A DNA stretch of 10,659 nt from Sulfuricella sp. (GTDB lineage: Bacteria; Pseudomonadota; Gammaproteobacteria; Burkholderiales; Sulfuricellaceae). The DNA lies in assembly GCA_019911785.1 (NCBI GenBank), contig JAIOJM010000214.1, positions 1-10,659 on the forward strand, given 5' to 3'. The notes under the pieces were generated by a model. That model did no database searches. It saw only the letters and a list, made by a program, of their open reading frames with translations, and had not been told where the DNA came from. The translations under genes were made by a program, and so were the position numbers. Below, in pieces: positions 1 through 5,777 of this stretch (its first letter is position 1; each line of letters begins with the position of its first letter).

Positions 1-1
1 A

Positions 2-2140
2 AAAACCAACGAAGCCTACTCTCGCGTTCTCATCGACACCCAGCTTGCAGGCCAAGGCTGGAACACCCAAGACCAGAACAGCGTCCGCTATGAAGTGTTC
101 GTCGATGACGGAACGCGCGCCGACTATGTGCTGTGCGACCGCCATGGCCGCTCGATGGCTGTCATCGAGGCGAAACGCTTCTCGGTGAGTCCGGGCGATG
201 CCGCCGAACAGGCCAAGGGCTATGCCCGCCAGCTTGGCGTGCCCTACATTTTCCTCACCAACGGCAACGAAGTGCAGTTCTGGGAGTGGGAGCGCGAAGC
301 CTTCCCCCATCCGGTCAAGACCTTCTTCAAGCAGGGCGACCTCGAACGCCGTTTCGCCACCCGCCTGCTGCGCCGCGATCCGCTCACCGTCAACATAGAC
401 ACCCGCATCGTCGAGCGCGATTACCAGATCGAGTGTATCGACACCCTTTGCCGTGAGATCGGCCAGGGACGGCGCAAACTTCTGGTCGAAATGGCCACCG
501 GCACCGGCAAGACCCGCACTGCCGCCGCCTTCATCAAGCGGTTGTTCGAGGCCAACGCCATCACCCGCGTGCTGTTTCTGGTGGATCGCATCCCGCTCGC
601 CAAGCAGACCGAGGACGCATTCGCCGAGCACCTGCCCGACTATCCCGCCTATGTGCTGCGCGCCGGGCGACGGTTCCAGGACGAAAAACAAATCACCATC
701 ACCACGCTGCAAAGCATGGTGAACATCTACGCCGACTATTCGCCGGGCTACTTCGATCTGGTCATCAGCGACGAGTGCCACCGCAGCATCTACGGCCAAT
801 GGAAGAAAGTGCTGCTGCACTTTGATGGCGTGCAGGTCGGCCTCACTGCCACGCCCTGCGTGGCCGAGGGCGACTTCGGCGACGAGGAAGACACGCTCTT
901 CGTGCGCGACACCTTGCGGTTCTTCGAGGTCGAAAAGCCCACCTTCTCCTACAAACTTAAAGATGCGATTCGCGAGGGCTATCTCGCGCCGTATCAGATT
1001 TACAAGGCCCGGACCGTCAAGACCGCTGCCGAAGGCGGCTTCGAGGTCAAGCGCGACGAACTGGACTGGTCGGCGATGGATACCGACACCCGCGTCGAGT
1101 TCGAGAAACTGTTCCAGGGCATCGACTCCCTGGTGGTCGATCCTTCCGCACTGGAACGCCGTTTCACCATTCCAGAACGCAACCGCGCCATCGTGCGCGA
1201 ATTCCGCCAGGTGCTGGACAAGGGCTATGTCGATCACAAGAGCGTCTTGCGACAGCCCCTGTTCGGCAAAACCATCGTCTTCGCCGTCAACAAGCGCCAT
1301 GCCGAGACGCTGGCGCAACTTTTCGATACCCAGTTTGCCGACCTGAAACCCTCGCCCGATATCCGCTATGCGGACTATGTGGTATCCGGCATGGGCAGCG
1401 ACGACACCCTCGACGGCATGAGCAAGATACGCCGCTTCAAGAAGGAGCCGTTCCCCAAGATTCTGGTTTCGGTGAACATGCTCGACACCGGCTTCGACTG
1501 CCCCGAGGTGGTCAGCCTGATCTTCGCCCGCTTCACCCGCTCGACCATTCTCTACCAGCAGATGCGCGGGCGGGGCACGCGCAAGGCGACAGGCAAGCCC
1601 GTCTTCACCATGTTCGACTTCACCGGCGTGTGCGACTACCACGGCGACGACGACCCGATGGCCGAGGGTGGCGTGGTCACAGAACCCAAGAAAAAGAAGA
1701 GATACGAGCCGCGCCGCCTGCTGGCACTGGACATCGACGACCACATCGACCCGACGACACGCGAGTGGATCAGCATCGATGAAAACGGCAACATGGTTTT
1801 CCCCGAGGCATCCGAGCAAAAAGCCGCCGAACTGGGCACCTGCTTCGAGGCTTGGCTGCTGGCACGGGAGGACATCAACCCCGGCGAGGAAAGCTGGCTG
1901 CGGATGATAGGCAGCCAGTTGCGTGCCAACGCCGGAAACATGGACGAGTTCAGCACCGGCCACTTCGCTTTCCACCCGTTTTCGCAGTTGGGCGGCTACC
2001 CGCAGGCAGTGCGTGTCTTCGGCGGCGAAGAACGCCTCGAAGCCCTGATCGACAGCCTGAACGCAGCCGTCTTCGGTCATGATAAATTGGCGTCACAGGA
2101 CACTTCCAGCCATGATGGCAGACGTGGGTTGATGCAATGA
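2..2140 (+). CDS. hsdR: Type I restriction enzyme R subunit (EcoEI-like), 5' end outside window
   Basis: This is the motor and nuclease subunit of a type I restriction complex: it translocates DNA using ATP and cuts when the HsdS-recognised site is unmethylated. The frame is open from base 2, so the N-terminus is missing. Counting from the GTG at 95 as residue 1, a PD-(D/E)xK nuclease core is seen as D10, then E25-A-K27. Superfamily 2 helicase motifs follow: Walker A ATGTGKT (134-140), DECH box (226-229), LTATP motif III (250-254) and QQMRGRGTR motif VI (488-496). The C-terminal region (about 560-665) fits the EcoEI-type R domain that docks on HsdM. 712 residues are visible, near the family's usual 780-810. 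Hand-counted GC in 481-540 is about 67%. The TGA overlaps the next start codon (ATGA), implying translational coupling. GTG 95 is not the true start, because the conserved EAYSRVLIDTQL segment lies upstream of it. Confidence 0.95.
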   Translation, partial: KTNEAYSRVLIDTQLAGQGWNTQDQNSVRYEVFVDDGTRADYVLCDRHGRSMAVIEAKRFSVSPGDAAEQAKGYARQLGVPYIFLTNGNEVQFWEWEREAFPHPVKTFFKQGDLERRFATRLLRRDPLTVNIDTRIVERDYQIECIDTLCREIGQGRRKLLVEMATGTGKTRTAAAFIKRLFEANAITRVLFLVDRIPLAKQTEDAFAEHLPDYPAYVLRAGRRFQDEKQITITTLQSMVNIYADYSPGYFDLVISDECHRSIYGQWKKVLLHFDGVQVGLTATPCVAEGDFGDEEDTLFVRDTLRFFEVEKPTFSYKLKDAIREGYLAPYQIYKARTVKTAAEGGFEVKRDELDWSAMDTDTRVEFEKLFQGIDSLVVDPSALERRFTIPERNRAIVREFRQVLDKGYVDHKSVLRQPLFGKTIVFAVNKRHAETLAQLFDTQFADLKPSPDIRYADYVVSGMGSDDTLDGMSKIRRFKKEPFPKILVSVNMLDTGFDCPEVVSLIFARFTRSTILYQQMRGRGTRKATGKPVFTMFDFTGVCDYHGDDDPMAEGGVVTEPKKKKRYEPRRLLALDIDDHIDPTTREWISIDENGNMVFPEASEQKAAELGTCFEAWLLAREDINPGEESWLRMIGSQLRANAGNMDEFSTGHFAFHPFSQLGGYPQAVRVFGGEERLEALIDSLNAAVFGHDKLASQDTSSHDGRRGLMQ

Positions 2141-2436
2141 CATTCTGGGTTTACATCCTTCGCTGCGCTGATGGTTCTTACTACACAGGGCACACCGATA
2201 ACCTGGAAAAGCGCATGGGCGAACATCAAACCGGCACATGCGGGGGATATACGGCGGAACGTTTGCCGGTCGAGCTTGCGTGGTCTCAGGAATGCGCCGC
2301 CCGCGAAGAAGCCTTGGCCGCAGAATTGCAGATCAAGGGTTGGAGCCGGAAAAAGAAGGAAGCCATGATGCAGGGCGATTGGGGGACGGTATCCCAGTTG
2401 GCGAAAAAAGTTTTCACGAAGAAGAAGCAGGGGTGA
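2137..2436 (+). CDS. Small GIY-YIG nuclease-domain protein inside the hsd operon
   Basis: A 99-residue single-domain GIY-YIG protein of the short UPF0213/YhbQ-like type. The signature appears as VYIL (5-8) and YYTGHT (15-20), followed by the LxxR element with R26, H30, Y38 and acidic residues E58, E59 and E63 before IKGWSRKKK (66-74). R26 and one of the Glu residues are the expected catalytic pair. Such domains make metal-dependent DNA breaks; the substrate of this one is unknown. The ATG overlaps the hsdR TGA and no strong Shine-Dalgarno is visible, so translation probably depends on hsdR. The C-terminus is rich in lysine (KKVFTKKKQG). A gene of this kind is not a standard part of an R-M-S operon. 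Its stop codon directly abuts a structured repeat starting at 2437, so it may have arrived with the repeats, but that is inference. Confidence 0.87.
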   Translation: MTFWVYILRCADGSYYTGHTDNLEKRMGEHQTGTCGGYTAERLPVELAWSQECAAREEALAAELQIKGWSRKKKEAMMQGDWGTVSQLAKKVFTKKKQG

Positions 2437-2478
2437 TGGTTCGATACGCGCGCGGTGCGCGCTACTCACCACGAACGG
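2437..2478 (-). repeat. Structured palindromic repeat, copy T1
   Basis: Read on the minus strand this element is CCGTTCG, outer stem TGGT, GAGTA, inner stem GCGCGC with loop ACC, GTATCGA, then ACCA closing the outer stem. It begins at the base after the GIY-YIG stop codon and is the most complete unit of the tandem array that follows. Copies A to E share the plan with different stem sequences. The GTAG next to a palindrome recalls the head of REP elements handled by RAYT transposases; that link is inference. Confidence 0.75.
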
Positions 2479-2600
2479 TTGTAACTATGCGCGGTGCGTG
2501 CTACTCACCACGAACGGTTGTAACTATGCGCGGTGCGCGCTACTCATCGTGAACGGCTGTAACCATGCGCAATGCGTGCTACTCACCACGACTGGCTAAC
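2447..2600. repeat. 39-bp tandem array, about four units
   Basis: The segment CTACTCA(C/T)C recurs at 2462, 2501, 2540 and 2579, an exact 39-bp period. Units are about 2447-2485, 2486-2524, 2525-2563 and a diverged 2564-2600. Each unit carries a GCGC-GGT-GCGC type hairpin, TACTCACCACGAACGG and a linker like TTGTAACTAT. The units are degenerate forms of the structured repeat T1. Copies 2 and 3 are nearly identical, and copy 4 has decayed. The array fills most of the gap between the GIY-YIG gene and hsdM. No gene is supported here. Confidence 0.85.
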
Positions 2601-2610
2601 CTTTCCACCT

Positions 2611-2652
2611 CCGTTCGTCCCGAGTAGCCCGCAAAGCGGGCGTATCGAGGGA
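2611..2652 (+). repeat. Structured palindromic repeat, copy A (hsdM leader)
   Basis: CCGTTCG (2611-2617), outer stem TCCC (2618-2621), GAGTA, inner hairpin GCCCGC-AAA-GCGGGC (2627-2641), GTATCGA, outer stem GGGA (2649-2652). It lies 33 bp before the hsdM ATG. Its frame is in phase with hsdM and open, so an upstream start could extend the protein through it, though I favour the ATG at 2686. As RNA it would place a stable hairpin shortly before the ribosome binding site. Confidence 0.8.
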
Positions 2653-2671
2653 CATGATGAACAACCCAAGA

Positions 2672-2676
2672 AAGGA
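2672..2676 (+). promoter_or_regulatory. Ribosome binding site that decides the hsdM start
   Basis: AAGGA at 2672-2676 sits 9 bases before the ATG at 2686. The longer open frame starting at 2572 would add 38 residues encoded by repeat sequence and has no comparable site. The start at 2686 also places the usual HsdM N-terminus (LTPDMRRSIDQIRDYLFGGG) at residue 3. Confidence 0.7.
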
Positions 2677-2685
2677 AAAACATTT

Positions 2686-4605
2686 ATGCCCCTGACCCCC
2701 GACATGCGGCGGTCTATCGACCAGATACGCGACTACCTCTTCGGCGGCGGCTATCCCGACCCGGTGAGCAACGCCGAACAACTCTCGTTTCTGTTCTTCT
2801 TCTACCTGATCGAAGGCATCGACACCGAGAACAAACTCAAAGCCAAAGTGCTGAAACTGCCCTACGAGAGCCTGTTCGAGGGCGACTGGAAACTGCGCAA
2901 TCCGCTCAATGCCACCGTTTCCGCGCCGTTCGCCCTGAGTAGCCCGCAAAGCGGGCATATCGAAGGGCATGCCGCTTCGACAGGCTCAGGACAGGCTTCG
3001 ACAAGCTCAGCACGAACGGCATTGACCATTCCGCGCGACCGTTTCCGCTGGTCGGTATGGGCCAAGGGTTTGTCAGGTGAATCGCTGGTGCGATTCGTGC
3101 GCGACGAGGTGTTCGCCTTCGTTACCGAACTGGGCGAGCGGGGTGCACACAATTTCATGAGCGGTGCCCGTCTTTCCATCGACGAGCCGACCGTGCTCAC
3201 CCAAGTAATCAACCTGGTCGATGGCCTGCGCCTCGACCAGTCGGACGCCGACACCAAGGGCGACCTGTTCGAGCATGTGCTGCGGCAGATCAAGCAGGCG
3301 GGTGAATTGGGCCAGTTCCGCACGCCGCGCCACATCATCCGCACCATCGTCGAAATAATCGACCCCAAGGTAGGGGAAACCATCTACGACCCGGCAGCGG
3401 GCACGGCGGGCTTTCTGGTGGCGGCCTACAATCACATCCGCCTTGCCAATTCCTCGCCCGGCGCGATCCATGAGGCCGAACTCGACGGTAAGATGCAGAA
3501 GCGCGGCCTGGGTGACAAACTCTCGGCGGCACAGGTTTCCGCACTGCAAACCGCCACCTTCTTCGGCAACGATGTTGACCCGAAAATGGTGCGGCTCGCC
3601 ACCATGAATCTCACCCTGCGCGGACTGGCGAATGTCCGCATCCTGCTGCGCAATGTGCTGACCACCACGCTGGACAACGAACGCAAGGCCGAGTTGGGTC
3701 TGCCCGCCGAGGGCTTCCATGTGGTGCTCGCCAATCCGCCATTTGCCGGGCGGGTGGACAAGGATAGAGTCGTCGAGGAAGTGAAGGTCGGCACCAGCAC
3801 CGCCACCGAGTTGCTGTTCCTGAAATACATGATGGACAGCCTGCGGCAACCGACTAACTCGCGCACAGGCGCGGGTGGGGGCCGCTGCGGCGTCATCGTA
3901 CCCGAGGGCGTGCTGTTCGGCTCCACCACCGCCCACAAGGAATTGCGGCGGCAACTGATCGAGAACAACCGCGTCGAAGCGGTGCTGTCCCTGCCCGGTG
4001 GCGTGTTCCAGCCTTACTCGGGGGTGAAGACTTCGGTGCTGTTCTTCCGCAAAGGTGGCAGCACTGAGAAAGTGCAGTTCCTCCACGCCGACAATGACGG
4101 CTACAAGCTGGATGCCAACCACGACACCCCCATCGAGGCCGATGATCTGCCGGGGCTGATCGACGCCTACCGGCAACGCGAGGAGCGTTGGGCGGAGTGG
4201 CAAAGCTGGAAAGCTCCGTTCGCCCTGAGTAGCCCGCCACAGGCGGGCGTATCGAAGGGTGAACGGAGCCAGCCAAGCGCCCAGTCCTTCGATACGGCTT
4301 CGGCCAAAACCGCCGAAGCCTACTCAGGACGAACGGACGGGGATACTCCACCGTTCGTCCCGAGTAGCCCGCTATGCGGGCGTATCGAGGGGCAGCCTTG
4401 GCTCCACAACTGGTGGTTTGCCGACGCTGGCGAAATCCGGGCCAACGACTTCAATCTTTCTGCTGGACGCTATCGGCCTATGTCGCAAGCCGCTGTTGAA
4501 CACCGCGACCCGCGCGAGTTGCTGGATGAGTTGGCAGCGATTGAGGCGGAGATTGTGGAGGAAGTGGAGGCGTTGCGGGTGGTGTTGGCGGAGCAGTCTA
4601 CATGA
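2686..4605 (+). CDS. hsdM: Type I DNA methyltransferase M subunit with repeat-derived insertions
   Basis: N6-adenine DNA methyltransferase subunit of the type I complex, using S-adenosylmethionine at the site chosen by HsdS. From ATG 2686 it is 639 residues. The N-terminal helical domain (about 1-75 and 115-200) is followed by the catalytic Rossmann domain, with SAM-binding motif I DPAAGTAGF at 235-243 and catalytic motif IV NPPF at 350-353. The C-terminal segment ANDFNLSAGRYRPMSQ and the following helices (about 585-639) are typical for the family. Members I know are about 490-560 residues. The surplus corresponds to two low-complexity inserts, residues 81-112 and about 510-569, encoded by structured repeats (copies B and C-D-E) that read through without a stop. 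Both lie in linkers outside the catalytic motifs, so activity is plausible. The TGA overlaps the hsdS ATG. Confidence 0.95.
   Translation: MPLTPDMRRSIDQIRDYLFGGGYPDPVSNAEQLSFLFFFYLIEGIDTENKLKAKVLKLPYESLFEGDWKLRNPLNATVSAPFALSSPQSGHIEGHAASTGSGQASTSSARTALTIPRDRFRWSVWAKGLSGESLVRFVRDEVFAFVTELGERGAHNFMSGARLSIDEPTVLTQVINLVDGLRLDQSDADTKGDLFEHVLRQIKQAGELGQFRTPRHIIRTIVEIIDPKVGETIYDPAAGTAGFLVAAYNHIRLANSSPGAIHEAELDGKMQKRGLGDKLSAAQVSALQTATFFGNDVDPKMVRLATMNLTLRGLANVRILLRNVLTTTLDNERKAELGLPAEGFHVVLANPPFAGRVDKDRVVEEVKVGTSTATELLFLKYMMDSLRQPTNSRTGAGGGRCGVIVPEGVLFGSTTAHKELRRQLIENNRVEAVLSLPGGVFQPYSGVKTSVLFFRKGGSTEKVQFLHADNDGYKLDANHDTPIEADDLPGLIDAYRQREERWAEWQSWKAPFALSSPPQAGVSKGERSQPSAQSFDTASAKTAEAYSGRTDGDTPPFVPSSPLCGRIEGQPWLHNWWFADAGEIRANDFNLSAGRYRPMSQAAVEHRDPRELLDELAAIEAEIVEEVEALRVVLAEQST
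2926..3019 (+). repeat. Structured repeat copy B, in frame within hsdM
   Basis: CCGTTCG (2926-2932), CCCT, GAGTA, inner hairpin GCCCGC-AAA-GCGGGC (2942-2956), ATATCGA, AGGG (2964-2967). It is followed by two 21-bp direct repeats (2974-2994 and 2995-3015) of a short hairpin-less form (on the minus strand GAGCCTGTCGA and GAGCTTGTCGA), ending in CGAACGG (3013-3019). The whole block is bounded by inverted CCGTTCG/CGAACGG. It encodes HsdM residues 81-112, a Ser/Gly/Ala-rich stretch beginning PFALSSPQSG. The insert separates LFEGDWKLRNPLN from IPRDRFRWSVW, which are close together in ordinary HsdM proteins as I recall them. Confidence 0.85.
4213..4269 (+). repeat. Structured repeat copy C, 57-bp palindrome in hsdM
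   Basis: Outer stem of 14 pairs (4213-4226 with 4256-4269; 13 Watson-Crick and one G-T), internal loop GAGTA / GTATCGA, inner 7-bp stem GCCCGCC-ACA-GGCGGGC (4232-4248). This is the only copy with both full CCGTTC and GAACGG ends. It encodes the PFALSSPPQAG region of HsdM in the same frame as copies A, B and E. Confidence 0.88.
4285..4336 (-). repeat. Structured repeat copy D, inverted, in hsdM
   Basis: On the minus strand: CCGTTCG, outer stem TCCT, GAGTA, inner stem GGCTTCGGC with a 7-base loop and GCCGAAGCC (4296-4320 on the + strand), GTATCGA, AGGA. Opposite orientation to its neighbours C and E, with a longer and different inner stem. It reads through in the hsdM frame without a stop. Confidence 0.85.
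4351..4392 (+). repeat. Structured repeat copy E, in hsdM
   Basis: CCGTTCG (4351-4357), TCCC, GAGTA, inner hairpin GCCCGC-TAT-GCGGGC (4367-4381), GTATCGA, GGGG (one G-T pair in the outer stem). Almost identical to copy A except for the hairpin loop (TAT against AAA). It ends just before the conserved WLHNWWFAD segment of HsdM. Confidence 0.85.
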
Positions 4606-5777
4606 TGGATTGTCGGCTAGCAGATGTCGCAAAGGTAGATTCTGGTGCGGGCTTTCCTTTGCAGTATCAAGGCACCCAAAATGCAACATTTCCTTTCCTC
4701 AAAGTTAGTGACATGAACCTTGAAGGAAACGAGCGCGAAATCCAGCGCTGGAATAATAGCGTCTCGGACGAAGTGCGAGGCAAATTGAGGGCAAAAGCAT
4801 TTCCGGCTGGATCGCTCATTTTCCCAAAAATTGGTGCTGCAATCGGCACCAACAAAAAACGACAACTGACGCAACCATCTTGCGTTGATAACAACGTAAT
4901 GGCGGTTATCCCCAAAGCCGAGTTACTTGAACCTGACTTTCTCTATTTTCTTTTTTTAGCAAAAAATATCAGCGATTTCGCCTCTGACTCTAACCCGCCG
5001 TCTATTCGAAAATCGGAAGTAGAAAACTGGCAGGTTCGGGTTCCTACACTCTCTGAACAACGCCGCATCGTCGATATTCTCTCTCGTGCTGCGGGCATTG
5101 TGCGGCTGCGGCGTGAGGCGGAACGGAAGGCTGCGGAACTGGTGCCGGGGATTTTCCTCGATATGTTCGGCGACCCAGCGACGAATCCGAAGGGATGGCC
5201 GGTGGCGAGCATTGGCCGTTTAACCAGTGTTCAAACCGGCGCGACCCCCTCTCGTGAAAATCCTGCTTATTATTTAGATGCAGAAATCCCATGGGTAAAA
5301 ACCGGGGAGGTTAAGGGAGAAATTATTTCAGAGACCGAAGAAATGATTTCGCAGAAAGCGTTGTCGGAAACCAACTGTAAAGTCTTTCCTGTGGGCACCA
5401 TCTTGGTTGCCATGTATGGCCAAGGCCAGACAAGAGGGCGTGCCGCTGTCCTTGGAATACCTGCCGCCACGAATCAGGCATGTGCTGCTATATTGCCTTC
5501 AATCAACATTGATGGGTCGTTTCTCTTCTGTTTTCTGCAAACGCAATATGAGCAACTTAGAGGAATGGCGCACGGTGGAAACCAAGCAAACTTGAATCTC
5601 TCCATGATCAAGAGTTTGCCTATCATTCTGCCGCCGCTCTCTACTCAGAAAGTTTTTTCCGAGAAACTAGATTCCGTCCGTTCCATCCAATCCCAGCAAG
5701 CCGCAGCCACTGCAAAGGCCGAAGCCACTTTCGCTTCCCTGCTGGCGTGGGTTTTTTCATCCAAGGAGAATTTGTAA
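4602..5777 (+). CDS. hsdS: Type I restriction-modification specificity subunit S
   Basis: DNA-recognition subunit: its two target recognition domains (TRDs) read the two halves of a bipartite site and hold two HsdM and two HsdR subunits in the complex. The 391 residues show TRD1 (about 1-150, with FPFLKVSDM and the AGSLIFPKIGAAIG segment), central conserved region 1 (about 150-192, starting PTLSEQRRIVDIL), TRD2 (about 195-345, with IPWVKTGEV and GTILVAMYGQG) and conserved region 2 (about 346-388, PPLSTQKVF then an Ala-rich helix). The length is typical. GGAG at 4590-4593 serves ATG 4602, which overlaps the hsdM stop; ATG 4605 is an alternative. Base composition is mosaic: TRD regions are AT-rich (4921-4980 about 30% GC) while the central conserved region matches hsdM (5101-5160 about 68%). 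This fits TRD exchange by recombination. Confidence 0.95.
   Translation: MMDCRLADVAKVDSGAGFPLQYQGTQNATFPFLKVSDMNLEGNEREIQRWNNSVSDEVRGKLRAKAFPAGSLIFPKIGAAIGTNKKRQLTQPSCVDNNVMAVIPKAELLEPDFLYFLFLAKNISDFASDSNPPSIRKSEVENWQVRVPTLSEQRRIVDILSRAAGIVRLRREAERKAAELVPGIFLDMFGDPATNPKGWPVASIGRLTSVQTGATPSRENPAYYLDAEIPWVKTGEVKGEIISETEEMISQKALSETNCKVFPVGTILVAMYGQGQTRGRAAVLGIPAATNQACAAILPSINIDGSFLFCFLQTQYEQLRGMAHGGNQANLNLSMIKSLPIILPPLSTQKVFSEKLDSVRSIQSQQAAATAKAEATFASLLAWVFSSKENL
5763..5768 (+). promoter_or_regulatory. Ribosome binding site deciding the start of the gene after hsdS
   Basis: AAGGAG at 5763-5768 is 8 bases before ATG 5777, whose A is the last base of the hsdS TAA. A GTG start at 5747 is possible in the same frame but has no comparable site. 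Confidence 0.75.

Noticed and set aside
2238..2552. 104-codon frame overlapping the GIY-YIG gene and running into the tandem array
   Set aside because: It is in a different frame from a well-supported gene, and its tail is only the translated 39-bp repeat.
2447..2600. Possible CRISPR array
   Set aside because: The 39-bp units follow each other directly with no unique spacers, and there are no cas genes.
2572..2685. Upstream start giving a 677-residue HsdM
   Set aside because: The extra 38 residues are repeat sequence, no ribosome binding site is visible, and the ATG at 2686 has a good one and matches the family N-terminus.
3073..4203. 376-codon antisense frame opposite hsdM
   Set aside because: Lies opposite the conserved methyltransferase core, has His/Gln/Gly/Val-rich shadow composition and no recognisable domain.
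5747..5776. GTG start for the membrane protein, 10 codons upstream
   Set aside because: It would overlap hsdS by 31 bases, and AAGGAG at 5763-5768 is correctly placed for ATG 5777.
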